Source of the DNA: an uncultured Acidimicrobiaceae bacterium
Lineage (GTDB): Bacteria > Actinomycetota > Acidimicrobiia > Acidimicrobiales > SZUA-35
Reading direction: 5' to 3'
Length of the DNA: 64,000 bases
Assembly (NCBI GenBank): GCA_947259095.1
Contig: CAMYLA010000004.1
Span: forward strand, 1-64,000
The position numbers and the translations under genes are program-made. The notes under the pieces were generated by a model. That model did not search any database. It saw only the letters and a list, made by a program, of their open reading frames with translations, and was not told the origin of the DNA. Shown in pieces: positions 1 through 8,293 of the stretch (its first letter is position 1; each line of letters starts with the position of its first letter).

Positions 1-98
1 TGATCAATCCGATTGCGATGGATGAGGGTTTGCGGTTCGCTATTCGTGAGGGTGGTCGGACGGTTGGCGCCGGACGAGTGACGAAGATCATCAAGTGA
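1..98 (+). CDS. tuf: Elongation factor Tu, C-terminal end (partial)
   Basis: Only the last 31 codons are inside the window; the reading frame enters at base 3 and stops with TGA at 96-98. The residues [13 protein letters not shown] followed by [13 protein letters not shown] are the nearly invariant C-terminus of EF-Tu (domain 3 end), the GTPase that delivers aminoacyl-tRNA to the ribosome. It lies 34 bp before rpsJ, as in the str-S10 region of many bacteria. The upstream part is outside the window, so nothing can be said about its start or promoter. Confidence 0.95.
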   Translation, partial: INPIAMDEGLRFAIREGGRTVGAGRVTKIIK

Positions 99-132
99 TC
101 ACGACGACACCCCAAGAAACCAGGGATAAAAG

Positions 133-450
133 ATGAGCAAGCAGAAGATCCGAATTCGACTCAAGGCCTACGATCACGAGATCGTCGATCAGTCGACCAA
201 GAAGATCGTGGAAACCGTGGCCCGCACCAACGCGGAGTTCCGTGGCCCGATCCCCCTCCCGACGGAGAAGCACCGTTTCTGTGTCATCCGGTCCCCCCAC
301 AAGGACAAGGACAGCCGGGAGCACTTCGAGATGAGGATCCACAAGCGGCTCATCGACATCTTGGAGCCCAACCCCAAGACGGTCGATTCGCTACAGCGGC
401 TGGAACTGCCGGCCGGTGTCGACATCGAGCTGAAGATCCAAGAGGTCTGA
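133..450 (+). CDS. rpsJ: 30S ribosomal protein S10
   Basis: The 105-residue product has the S10 signature throughout: [15 protein letters not shown] at the N-terminus, [31 protein letters not shown] in the loop region (positions about 38-68), and the usual length. S10 is a head protein of the small subunit and, as NusE, a partner of NusB and NusG in antitermination. It sits 34 bp after tuf. Instead of running into rplC it is followed by a strong terminator at 492-532, so here it ends the str operon rather than starting the S10 operon. Confidence 0.98.
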   Translation: MSKQKIRIRLKAYDHEIVDQSTKKIVETVARTNAEFRGPIPLPTEKHRFCVIRSPHKDKDSREHFEMRIHKRLIDILEPNPKTVDSLQRLELPAGVDIELKIQEV

Positions 451-491
451 TCGCCTCACTCGGGCGCTGGCGTCCGAGCCCAGGAAATTCC

Positions 492-532
492 AGGGAGATC
501 CCGAGCTTCGTGCCCGGGATCTCCCTCGTTTT
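492..532 (+). terminator. Intrinsic terminator after rpsJ
   Basis: A perfect 12-bp stem (492-503 with 515-526, AGGGAGATCCCG / CGGGATCTCCCT) with an 11-base loop is followed by CGTTTT. This is a textbook Rho-independent terminator 41 bp after the rpsJ stop and shows that tuf-rpsJ transcription stops here. Confidence 0.9.
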
Positions 533-601
533 GGCCAGACCAGCCACCGGCTCACCACCGGCCCCCAACCGAGTTACCGGACCTAGACTGCTGGTCTTAC
601 G

Positions 602-1195
602 ATGCGCTTCACGAAACCGTTCTGGGATGGGATCGCCGACGGCTCGGTGACCGTAGCCTTCCGCAACTGGAAGTCCCCCACGGTGGTGGCCGGCCGCGCC
701 TATCGGACCGGCGGCGGCCGGATCGAGGTGCTGACGGTCGACGCGGTTGACCCGTCCTCGATCTCCGAGACCGACGCCGGCCGCGCCGGCCATGAATCGG
801 CGGCCCAGGTCCGCCAGGCGCTGCCCAGCGGCGAGGACCGCCGGTTGTATCGGGTCGAGTTCCGTCGCCTCGATGAACCGGACCCCCGGGAGTTGCTGGC
901 CGAGCAGTCCGAACTCGACCAGGACGACATCGCCGAGATCGCCGAACGGCTGGCCCGGTACGACAGGGCGAGCAGCTTCGGGCCATGGACCGCCAAGACC
1001 CTGGAGCTGATCGAACGGCACCCGGCCCGGCGGGCCCCCGACCTGGCCGACATGTTCGGCAGGGAGACCAAGCCGTTCAAGCTCGACGTCCGCAAGTTGA
1101 AGAACCTCGGTCTGACGAGGAGCCTTCGCATCGGCTACGAGCTCTCACCCCGCGGTCTTGCCTACCTCGAGGGCGTCACCGGCGGGTCGGCCTGA
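602..1195 (+). CDS. ASCH-like domain protein with C-terminal winged-helix-like region
   Basis: The first ~100 residues (MRFTKPFWDGIADGSVTVAFRNW, then a GRAYRTGGGRIEVLTVDAV strand and RLYRVEFRRL) resemble the ASCH/PUA-like RNA-binding fold, in which small proteins begin with a 'mRFxxpfxxgIxxGxkTvtfR' pattern. Residues ~125-190 contain TLELIERHPARRAPDLADMFGRETKPFKLDVRKLKNLGLTRSL in a helix-turn-helix-like arrangement, so the C-terminus may bind nucleic acid. A TAGACT -10-like hexamer lies just upstream (about 578). The 3' end overlaps the convergent lyase gene by 34 bp. The exact substrate is unknown; the assignment is by fold resemblance only. Confidence 0.6.
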   Translation: MRFTKPFWDGIADGSVTVAFRNWKSPTVVAGRAYRTGGGRIEVLTVDAVDPSSISETDAGRAGHESAAQVRQALPSGEDRRLYRVEFRRLDEPDPRELLAEQSELDQDDIAEIAERLARYDRASSFGPWTAKTLELIERHPARRAPDLADMFGRETKPFKLDVRKLKNLGLTRSLRIGYELSPRGLAYLEGVTGGSA

Positions 1196-2040
1196 CCGGC
1201 GGCCAGCAGGGCGTCGATCGTCGACCCGGCGATGCCCCGACCGAGGGGCGAGAAGTCCCCGTGGTCGAACATGGCCCTGCCGGCGTCGTGAATGGCACGG
1301 TGGGTGACCCTGGCCAGTGCCGAACCGAGCGAGATCCGGGCCACCCCGGCCGCAGCGAACTCCTCGAAGCCGACCGTGGTGAACGGACCGGCGGCCAAGA
1401 CGTTGACCGGCCTGGTGACCGTTGAGCAGATGAGCCGGACCGCATCCATATCGGGCGGGAGAGGCAGGTACAGGGCATCAGCGCCGGCCTGTTCGAAGGC
1501 CAGCAGCCTGGCGATCCCCTCTTCCAGGTCGTAGGCCCGGTTCATGACCCCATCGGCCCTGGCAAGCAGCACGAAGTCGTTCGGCAACGATCGGGCCGCT
1601 TCCACCGCGGCGGCGATCCGGTCGATCGCCAGCGAGCGATCGTAGGCCTCGGTCGTCGGCAGGGCGGTGTCCTCGATGGAGATCCCGGCCAGGCCGGCGT
1701 CGGCCGCCAGCCTGACGGTTTCGCCGACATCTTCGGGGGAGTGACCGAACCCGTTCTCGAAGTCGCCGGAGACCGGCAGCGAGGTTGCCGCCACCAGCTG
1801 CTCGGCGTGGGCCAGCGCCTCGTCCCTGGTCACCCGACCCATGTCGGGCCGGCCGAGGGTGAAGGCGTGGGCGGCCGAGGAGGTCCCGATGGCCTTTGCC
1901 CCCAGCGCGGCCAGCACCCGGGCCGAACCGACATCCCAGGCGTTGGCCAGGATGAACGGGTCGCCCGGTTGGTGCAGCGACCGCAGCACCGCTCCTCGAT
2001 CGGCCGCCGGCCCTGTGGTCATCGTCGTCGTCCCCGTCAT
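1162..2040 (-). CDS. Isocitrate lyase / PEP mutase family protein
   Basis: A (beta/alpha)8 enzyme of the ICL/PEPM superfamily: FILANAWDVGSARVLAALGAKAIGTSS near the N-terminus, SGDFENGFG (the Mg-binding DxENG-type loop), GISIEDTALP and LLARADGVMN. Members cleave C-C or C-P bonds of small 2-oxo or hydroxy acids (for example 2-methylisocitrate, oxaloacetate, phosphonopyruvate). The classical isocitrate lyase KKCGH loop is absent, so isocitrate lyase itself is unlikely. Length (~290 residues) fits the short subfamily. ATG at 2040 or 2022, or GTG at 2067, are possible starts; none has a clear ribosome-binding site. It stands alone on the minus strand between the ASCH-like gene and the AEC transporter. 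Confidence 0.8.
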   Translation of the reverse strand: MTGTTTMTTGPAADRGAVLRSLHQPGDPFILANAWDVGSARVLAALGAKAIGTSSAAHAFTLGRPDMGRVTRDEALAHAEQLVAATSLPVSGDFENGFGHSPEDVGETVRLAADAGLAGISIEDTALPTTEAYDRSLAIDRIAAAVEAARSLPNDFVLLARADGVMNRAYDLEEGIARLLAFEQAGADALYLPLPPDMDAVRLICSTVTRPVNVLAAGPFTTVGFEEFAAAGVARISLGSALARVTHRAIHDAGRAMFDHGDFSPLGRGIAGSTIDALLAAGQADPPVTPSR

Positions 2041-2160
2041 CGTCGGTAGCCGTACCGAGCCGACCACCGGTGTGTGGACGCTCAGCTTAGGAGACGAGCC
2101 GGTGACCGACGCCAGGGCGACGGGGGCGTTGCGGTCCGGGCCCGATCGGCACCTCGGCGA

Positions 2161-3063
2161 TCAGACCGCCAGCAACACCAACGGCAGGGTCAGCGCCGAA
2201 GCCAGGGTCCCCAGGACCACTGCCGCGGTGACCCGTTCCGGCAGCAGGTCGTTCTCGGACGCGACCACGGCGCAGAACACCGCCGGCGGCATCGCCGACT
2301 GGATCACCACCGCAGCGAGGAAGTCTCCCTCCAGCCCCAATGCCGTCGCCGCCAGCCATGCCGCCAGGGGGGCGACCGCAAGCTTGGCCACCAGCACCAC
2401 CGAGAGGTCATTGCTCCAGGACGGTCGACCGCTCGATACCAGCTGGATCCCCAGGGTGAACAGCATCACCGGGATCAAGGCGTCGGCCAGCAGACCGAGG
2501 GAGCGGTCGGCCAGCAGCGGCACGTCGACCCCCGACAGGTTCACCGCCAGCGCCACGCCACCGGCCACCGACATCGGTGCGGTCAAGCCTCGCAGGATCG
2601 CCCCACCGATCGAGGCGGTCCGGGCCTGGGCCATCCCCACCCCGAGGATCAGCGACGCGAGATTTATCGTCACCATCAACACCCCGGCGATCGGGAGGGC
2701 ATCCTCGCCAAGGGCGAAGGCCACGATGGCCAGCCCGGCGTTACCGACGTTGCCCCACACGCTGGTCATGGTCACGGCGGCGCCGAGCTCGTAGCCGGCC
2801 CCGCCGGCTCTGGCCCAGCCGACCGCAACCACCAGGGCGGCAGCCATCCCTGCCAGCGAGGCGGCGATCAGCTTGAACACGACCGATCGGTCCAGGTCGG
2901 CCCCGGCCAGCAGCACGAAGACGAAGGCCGGTCCGAAGACCCAGTACGCCAGGCGTGACAGAGAACCGGCGTCGATACCCAGCCGCGGACCCAGGATCGC
3001 GCCCAGCACCACCAACACCGCCACCGGGCCGAGAACGTCGAATAGTACGTTGGCCACCGACAT
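2161..3063 (-). CDS. AEC family transporter (auxin efflux carrier type)
   Basis: About 300 residues with roughly ten hydrophobic segments, for example VLFDVLGPVAVLVVLGAILG, LIAASLAGMAAALVVAVGWA and LVLLAV at the C-terminus. The pattern, including MTSVWGNVGNAGLAIVAFALG (the conserved polar N/G motif of the first repeat) and IQSAMPPAVFCAVVASEND in the second, is typical of AEC/MdcF permeases, which export or import small organic acids. Start at ATG 3063 puts the first membrane helix at the N-terminus; a longer frame to 3135 adds only low-complexity residues. A TAGCCT -10-like hexamer lies eight bases upstream of this ATG. The substrate cannot be deduced. Confidence 0.85.
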   Translation of the reverse strand: MSVANVLFDVLGPVAVLVVLGAILGPRLGIDAGSLSRLAYWVFGPAFVFVLLAGADLDRSVVFKLIAASLAGMAAALVVAVGWARAGGAGYELGAAVTMTSVWGNVGNAGLAIVAFALGEDALPIAGVLMVTINLASLILGVGMAQARTASIGGAILRGLTAPMSVAGGVALAVNLSGVDVPLLADRSLGLLADALIPVMLFTLGIQLVSSGRPSWSNDLSVVLVAKLAVAPLAAWLAATALGLEGDFLAAVVIQSAMPPAVFCAVVASENDLLPERVTAAVVLGTLASALTLPLVLLAV

Positions 3064-3352
3064 CGCCGTCGAGGCTACTGGCGGCCCGGCCGGGATATCC
3101 GGTGCCCCGGCCGGTACAGCCACCCCGGATCCCACTGTGGTTCGGCGAACCCCTCAGCCGCCTGCTCGAAGTCGTGGTGGCTGAACGAGGCTCGCTGGAC
3201 GGATTCGCCACGATGGTCTCGGCCACTGCTACCAGCACGTCCAAGCCAGGGGCTCAGAGGCGAAGATTGTCGACATGAGCTAGCGTGTGTGGCCTGCGGG
3301 CATGGCTATTGAGCGTTGAGGGATCAGCGCTCGTGAAAGAGGTTCCTAGAAC

Positions 3353-4969
3353 ATGACCCGATTCCATCGAAGTAAGCGCCTGCTCGCAGCGTTCGCGTTG
3401 TTGGTTGCGACCCTTGCAGTGTCGAGTGCTGCATCGGCCGCACCGTCAAAGAACGGTTGCATCAACCGCAATCTCAATCAGATCAACAAGCTCCTGGCGT
3501 GCGTCGATGCTGACGACGTCTTCGAGCATCTCGGAGCGTTGCAAGTCATCGCCGATGCCAATGGCGGGACCCGAGCGTCGGGAACGCCCGGCTACGACGC
3601 ATCTGCCGACTATGTCGCTGATGTACTCGATGATGCCGGATTCACCGTCGAGCGCCAGGTGTTCAGTTTCAGCCTCTACACCGAGATATCGAGTTCACTG
3701 ACTGCGGACTCGAGCAGCATTGCGACCCAAACGATGCAGTACTCGGGATCGGGTGCCATCACCGCCGGCAACGTGATCCCGGTGGACCTCGACCTCGGAC
3801 TCGGCAACAGTTCCACATCGGGCTGCGAGGCCGCTGACTTCAACGGTTCCGACTGGTCGGGGGAAAGCGACATCGCGCTGATCCAGCGTGGCGCCTGCGC
3901 CTTCGGCACCAAGGCCATCAACGCCAAGGCTGCCGGTGCGGAAGCCGTGATCATCTTCAACCAGGGAAACACTCCGGATCCCGGCCGGCAGGACATCATC
4001 GGTGGAACGCTCGGTGAGGGTGTGGTCGGTATTGTCGACATTCCGGTTCTCGACACGTCCTATAGCGACGGGCTCGTCGTCCTCGATGCCGCAGCCGTCG
4101 ATCTGGCGGCTGACACGACCATCGTCACGAACACCACCGAAAACGTGATCGGTGACCTGCCGGGCGTGAATCCCGACAATGTTGCGATGTTCGGCGCCCA
4201 CCTCGATTCGCGGATCGAAGGACCGGGCATTCAGGACAACGGGAGCGGCTCAGCGGCCCTGCTCGCCATTGCAGACGTGCTCGGCAACAACAAGAAATAC
4301 ACTCCTCAGAACACCCTGCGTTTCGCTTGGTGGGGCGCCGAGGAGTCGGGCCTGATCGGCTCGACCGAGTATGTCTTCAACCCGGAGTTCGGCCTGACTC
4401 AGGAGGAGTACGACGCGCTGGCGCTGTATCTCAACTTCGACATGGTCGGCTCACCCAACTTCATCTATGGCGTCTACGACGCTGACGAGTCCACGTTCCC
4501 GGCACCTGTCTTCGTGCCACCTGGTTCCGACGCGCTGGAAGACCTGTTCGAGGCGTACTACTCCATCGAGGGCATCCCCTACGAGGACTCCGAGTTCTCG
4601 GGTCGCTCCGACTACCAGGCGTTCATCGACGTCGGCATCCCGGCCAGTGGCCTGTTCACCGGGGCTGAGGGCATCAAGACACCCGAGCAGGCGGCGATCT
4701 GGGGCGGCACCGCCGGCGACCAATACGACCCGTGCTACCACCTCGCCTGCGACACCATCGACAACCCGAGCGAGACAGCGCTCGACGTCAATGTCGATGC
4801 GATCGCCTACGCGATATACAACGTCGCGTCGACGACCGAAGCGGTCAACGGGGTGCCAGGGGTGGAGCCGAAGGGCACAACGCCGGACGAAGTTGTCCTC
4901 GACGGCCCCCAGGGCACCTTCCTGGGCGGAGGCGGCCTGTCGCTCGGAGACGGGACACAGACCAGCTGA
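3353..4969 (+). CDS. Secreted M28 family zinc metallopeptidase with PA domain
   Basis: The protein begins with a Sec signal peptide (basic RFHRSKR, hydrophobic LLAAFALLVATLAVSS, cleavage near ASA at ~30). A protease-associated domain occupies about 130-235 (GACAFGTKAINAKAAGAEAVIIFNQ). The M28 catalytic core follows, with the complete metal set visible: H283 (GAHLDS), D295 (IQDNGSG), E330/E331 (GAEESGL), D363 (LNFDMVGS) and H463 (CYHLACD). Such enzymes are extracellular aminopeptidases related to Streptomyces aminopeptidase and bacterial leucyl aminopeptidases, and would supply amino acids from peptides. An AAAGAGG ribosome-binding site precedes the ATG. The gene stands alone and ends at a strong hairpin. 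Residues 500-538 form a short C-terminal tail of unknown role. Confidence 0.92.
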   Translation: MTRFHRSKRLLAAFALLVATLAVSSAASAAPSKNGCINRNLNQINKLLACVDADDVFEHLGALQVIADANGGTRASGTPGYDASADYVADVLDDAGFTVERQVFSFSLYTEISSSLTADSSSIATQTMQYSGSGAITAGNVIPVDLDLGLGNSSTSGCEAADFNGSDWSGESDIALIQRGACAFGTKAINAKAAGAEAVIIFNQGNTPDPGRQDIIGGTLGEGVVGIVDIPVLDTSYSDGLVVLDAAAVDLAADTTIVTNTTENVIGDLPGVNPDNVAMFGAHLDSRIEGPGIQDNGSGSAALLAIADVLGNNKKYTPQNTLRFAWWGAEESGLIGSTEYVFNPEFGLTQEEYDALALYLNFDMVGSPNFIYGVYDADESTFPAPVFVPPGSDALEDLFEAYYSIEGIPYEDSEFSGRSDYQAFIDVGIPASGLFTGAEGIKTPEQAAIWGGTAGDQYDPCYHLACDTIDNPSETALDVNVDAIAYAIYNVASTTEAVNGVPGVEPKGTTPDEVVLDGPQGTFLGGGGLSLGDGTQTS

Positions 4970-4987
4970 TCGTCTTGCGTTGACGTC

Positions 4988-5027
4988 GTGACCGAGGGTG
5001 CATCCTGTGGGTTGCACCCTCGGTCAC
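4988..5027 (+). terminator. Hairpin terminator after the M28 peptidase gene
   Basis: A perfect 15-bp inverted repeat (4988-5002 with 5013-5027) with a 10-base loop lies 19 bp after the stop codon. There is no U-run after it, so it may end transcription Rho-independently only weakly, or protect the 3' end. Confidence 0.7.
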
Positions 5028-5139
5028 CGTCATGCTCCACCGATGGTCATCCGGCTGCGCTTCCACAGCCTGAACGCCACCCAACCCCGCTCCGCGGCGG
5101 AGGGCCGGGATATCCCCGCCGTTGATTCCGGCCACGATC

Positions 5140-5145
5140 TAGGGT
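5140..5145 (+). promoter_or_regulatory. -10 element of a probable leaderless promoter (HAD gene)
   Basis: TAGGGT is followed by exactly six bases and the ATG at 5152. With a TSS six to seven bases after the hexamer, transcription would start at the A of the ATG. Confidence 0.6.
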
Positions 5146-5151
5146 GGGTCG

Positions 5152-5862
5152 ATGTCAAGCGCGGTGGTGTTCGATCTGTTCCACACCCTGATCAACCCCG
5201 AGGCCCACACACCACCGGGGTACAGCTATCGCCGGAATCTGATCGAGCTGCTCGGCGCCAACCCCCAGGACTTCATGCGATTCTGGGACGCCGGCTACCG
5301 GGAGCGGGAGACGACCCCGATCGATCTGGTCGACATGGTGGAGCGCTACCAGGTTGGTGTCGGCGGGCCCGCACTGACCGACCACCAGCGCCGTCAGGCC
5401 GACCACTGGTTCGGCATCGGCAAGGACGAGTCGCTCCGCAACCCCGACCCGACGGTGGTCGATCTGGTCCGGCGGGTGGGGGAGCGGCGCCCGGTCGGGG
5501 TGCTCAGCAACTGCCACGGGCGCGAGACCAGAGCCTGGCCGGCGTCGCCGCTGGCCGCTCCGGTCTCGGTCTTCGTTCGCTCCTGCGACATCGGTGCCAT
5601 GAAGCCGGAGATCGAAACCTATCGAGCGATCCTGGCCGAGCTCGGTGCCGACGCCGCCTCCAGCATCTATGTCGGCAATGGTGGCGGGGACGAGCTGGCC
5701 GGCGCCTCCCGGGCCGGATTCGGCACCGTGATCCACATGAACGGCTTCGATGCGGTCAACGGCGTGATTGAACCGGCCGAACAGGTCCGCCGCCGGGCCC
5801 AGGCCGACCTTGGCGCGGCGTCATCGGCCGAGTTGGCCGAGGCGCTCTTCGCGCTGTTGTGA
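5152..5862 (+). CDS. HAD superfamily hydrolase
   Basis: The 236-residue product has the HAD motifs: VVFDLFHTL with nucleophile D8 (motif I), VGVLSNCHG (motif II), MKPEIETY (motif III Lys) and YVGNGGGDELAGASRAGFGTV (motif IV). At the usual second Asp of motif I there is Phe, as in haloacid-dehalogenase-like subfamilies, so it may not be a classical phosphatase. A cap region of mainly helices lies between motifs I and II. Its TGA overlaps the GTG of the next gene, which suggests translational coupling and a shared role with the kinase-like protein. The substrate is unknown. Confidence 0.85.
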   Translation: MSSAVVFDLFHTLINPEAHTPPGYSYRRNLIELLGANPQDFMRFWDAGYRERETTPIDLVDMVERYQVGVGGPALTDHQRRQADHWFGIGKDESLRNPDPTVVDLVRRVGERRPVGVLSNCHGRETRAWPASPLAAPVSVFVRSCDIGAMKPEIETYRAILAELGADAASSIYVGNGGGDELAGASRAGFGTVIHMNGFDAVNGVIEPAEQVRRRAQADLGAASSAELAEALFALL

Positions 5863-6863
5863 AAACCGAAGGCCCCACCGTCCTGCAACGGTTGCCGGCT
5901 GCGGTTCGCAACAAGGCGTTGGCCGCCGGATCGGGCCGGTGGCTGGAGCAACTCGACGCGGTGGTGGCCGAGCTGGAGCAACGATGGTCGATCGAGGTCG
6001 GGGCGATCTTCGCCGATGCCACCGAGGCGCTGGTGGCCGAGGTCAAAACCGCACACGGTGCCGTTGCGGTTTTGAAGGTGCTGGTCCCCCACAACGGTCG
6101 GGTCCTGGACGAGATCACCGCCCTGGAGCTGATGGAAGGTCGGGCCTGTGTCGAATTGCTGCGCAGCGACCGTCAACTCGGCGCCATGTTGCTCGAACGT
6201 CTCGGTCGACCGCTCGTCGAGCTCGGGATCCCACTGCCGCGCCGGCTGGAGATCCTCGCCTCACTGGCTGCACGGGTGTGGCGCCCGGCCGGCGACCACG
6301 GTCTGGCCACCGGCGCCGACAAGGCCCGCCGACTGATGACCCGGACCGAATCGCTGTGGACCGAGCTGGACAGGCCGTGCACCGAGGCCGCGGTTGCGCA
6401 GGCGCTGGCCGCGGCCGAGCGACGAGCCGCCGCCCACCGCCAGGAGCTGGCGGTACTGGTTCACGGCGACGTGCACCAGTGGAACGCACTGCAGCGCACT
6501 GCGACCCCCAAGTCGGTCGGCGAAACGGTCGGCGGCTCCGGGTCGGGGCCTGCCGGGTTCACCTTGGTCGACCCGGACGGTCTGGTGGCCGAACCGGCGT
6601 GCGACCTCGGGGTGCTGATGCGGGAGGATCCGGTGGAGCTGGTCACTGGTGATCCGATGAACCGGGCTCGGACATTGGCGGCGTTGACCGGCTGTGACGT
6701 GACCGCCATCTGGGATTGGGGCCTGGCCGAGCGGGTGGCGACCGGCTTGACCGCGACCCGGATCGGGCTCCAACCGGTCGGCCGCCAGATGCTGGCGGCC
6801 GCAGACCGGATCGCCTGCGCCCGGTTGGGGAGGCCCAGGGCTCGTCGGGCCCCGTTGCGCTGA
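5859..6863 (+). CDS. Aminoglycoside/hydroxyurea (APH(6)) family phosphotransferase
   Basis: Protein-kinase-like fold: Lys in VAVLKVLVPH (~73), the catalytic loop VHGDVHQWNA (H202, D204, N209) and the metal-binding LVDPDGLVAEPACDLG (~245). This combination and the LMREDP segment match the streptomycin 6-kinase/APH_6_hur family, which phosphorylates aminoglycosides or hydroxyurea; many environmental members have unknown natural substrates. The GTG start overlaps the stop of the HAD gene (GTGA), and the two are likely co-translated. A glycine/serine insert lies between the two catalytic motifs (SVGETVGGSGSGPAG). Resistance is possible but not shown by context. Confidence 0.82.
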   Translation: MKTEGPTVLQRLPAAVRNKALAAGSGRWLEQLDAVVAELEQRWSIEVGAIFADATEALVAEVKTAHGAVAVLKVLVPHNGRVLDEITALELMEGRACVELLRSDRQLGAMLLERLGRPLVELGIPLPRRLEILASLAARVWRPAGDHGLATGADKARRLMTRTESLWTELDRPCTEAAVAQALAAAERRAAAHRQELAVLVHGDVHQWNALQRTATPKSVGETVGGSGSGPAGFTLVDPDGLVAEPACDLGVLMREDPVELVTGDPMNRARTLAALTGCDVTAIWDWGLAERVATGLTATRIGLQPVGRQMLAAADRIACARLGRPRARRAPLR

Positions 6864-6924
6864 ACGGCCCGGGAGGGGGGAACCTCCGGGCCGGCCTCGC
6901 TCGGCTGCGCCGAACGTCGCCGGG

Positions 6925-7800
6925 TCAGTCGTCGCCGTCGACGAAGTTGTGGTTCCAGTCCGGGTTTCGGTTCTCGAGGACGGCATCGAATCGGGGCCGG
7001 AGGTTGGCCACCATCGACAGGTCGGTGAAGATCCAGAACGAGTCGTTGACCACCGCATCGTGGACCAGGTCGGCCACGTCATCCGGGCTTCGTCCCGACG
7101 CCAGCTGATCCCGGATGACGGCGAACCGGGCCTCGACCGCCGCCGACGGTTCGGCCAGCGCATCCGGGGCGGCCCACTCGGGCCGGTTCCGGGCCGACTC
7201 GGCGATGTTGGTGTTGACCCAGCCGGGGCAGAGACAGGAGATGCCGACGGTGGAGCCGATGGTTTTGAGCTGAGTGAACAGCCCTTCACTGATCCCGACC
7301 ACCGCCCATTTCGAGGCGGTGTAGGCGCTGTGGCCTGGGAAGTGACCGGCCATCGAGGCGGTGTTGACGATGTGGCCGTCGCCGTGGTCCAACAGATGGG
7401 GCAGGAACGCCTGGTGGCCGTGGATGACGCCCCACAGGTTTACGTCGAGGACCCACTTCCAGTCCTTGGTCGAGATCGAGCCCGGCCCGTCGACCAGGCC
7501 GGTCCCGGCCACGCCGGCGTTGTTGCAGACCACGTTGACCCGACCGAAGCGGTCGATCGATTGCGCCGCCAGTTCGGCAACGGCCTGCTCGTCTGCAACG
7601 TCGGTGATCACGCCCATGGCCTCGGCGTTGCGATCGGCGGCGATGGCCGCCACCTCGTCCACCGCCTCGTCGAGCACCGGCTCCTCCACGTCGGACAGCA
7701 CGACGTTCATACCGGCGGTTGCGAAGCGACGGGCGAACGCCCGACCCATGCCGCTGGCGGCTCCGGTGACGACTGCGGTCCGGCCTTCGAGTTGATCCAC
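6925..7800 (-). CDS. SDR family oxidoreductase
   Basis: A classical short-chain dehydrogenase: cofactor motif TGAASGMG (residues 12-19), SDV at the end of beta2 (Asp favours NAD), CNNAGVAG, the catalytic serine in NTASMAG and the YTASK Tyr/Lys pair, followed by CPGWVNTNI. Length of 291 residues is usual. Start GTG 7800 places the Rossmann fold eleven residues in, and a TACCGT hexamer lies six bases upstream of it, so the mRNA is probably leaderless; a longer frame to 7830 is less likely. It is followed upstream by the MaoC gene on the same strand. The substrate (alcohol, steroid or acyl derivative) is not evident. Confidence 0.88.
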   Translation of the reverse strand: MDQLEGRTAVVTGAASGMGRAFARRFATAGMNVVLSDVEEPVLDEAVDEVAAIAADRNAEAMGVITDVADEQAVAELAAQSIDRFGRVNVVCNNAGVAGTGLVDGPGSISTKDWKWVLDVNLWGVIHGHQAFLPHLLDHGDGHIVNTASMAGHFPGHSAYTASKWAVVGISEGLFTQLKTIGSTVGISCLCPGWVNTNIAESARNRPEWAAPDALAEPSAAVEARFAVIRDQLASGRSPDDVADLVHDAVVNDSFWIFTDLSMVANLRPRFDAVLENRNPDWNHNFVDGDD

Positions 7801-7806
7801 GGCACA

Positions 7807-7812
7807 ACGGTA
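7807..7812 (-). promoter_or_regulatory. -10 element of a probable leaderless promoter (SDR gene)
   Basis: On the minus strand TACCGT is separated by six bases (TGTGCC) from the GTG at 7800, matching the TANNNT-N6-start pattern seen repeatedly in this window. Confidence 0.55.
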
Positions 7813-7846
7813 GGGCGACCTTGCCCCCACGGGCGAAATGTTGTCC

Positions 7847-8293
7847 TCAGGACGGCGGGCGTCGCCGCATGAACATCGTCGATTGCATGGTCATGACCAC
7901 CAGGCCGTCCTGATTGACCATTTCATGGCCGTAGATCAGGATCCCTCGATCCGGTTTTGTGGTGGACGGGCGCTTGTCCACCACGGTGACCCGGAGGGTC
8001 AGTCGGTCGTCCGGCCGGACCGGGGCCACCCACCGCAGCTCGTCGCAGCCCGGTGAGCCGAGGCTCGACGGCCCCAGGGTGGTGGCAAGCAGCTTCATCA
8101 GCACCGAGCCGGTGTGCCAGCCGCTGGAGATCAGCCCGCCGTAGATCGACTCCGCAGCCGGGTCGGTGTGGAACGGCTGGGGATCGAACTCGGATGCGAA
8201 CTCGATCATCCGAGCCTCGGTCATGTGGTGCGGCCCGATCTCGAAGACCTCACCGACGGTGAAGTCGTCGAACCACCGCTGGGCGATTTCCAT
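7847..8293 (-). CDS. MaoC family dehydratase (hot-dog fold)
   Basis: 148 residues with the single hot-dog domain of the MaoC/R-specific enoyl-CoA hydratase family. The hydratase motif is visible as FASEFDPQPFHTDP with D37 and H42 as the catalytic pair, followed by GGLISSGWHT. These enzymes hydrate trans-2-enoyl-CoA, mostly in fatty acid or steroid side-chain breakdown. An AAAGGCGGG ribosome-binding site precedes the ATG at 8293. It is 46 bp upstream of the SDR gene in the same direction, so the two could act in one acyl-CoA pathway (inference). A 354-bp region separates it from the divergent histidine kinase. Confidence 0.9.
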   Translation of the reverse strand: MEIAQRWFDDFTVGEVFEIGPHHMTEARMIEFASEFDPQPFHTDPAAESIYGGLISSGWHTGSVLMKLLATTLGPSSLGSPGCDELRWVAPVRPDDRLTLRVTVVDKRPSTTKPDRGILIYGHEMVNQDGLVVMTMQSTMFMRRRPPS

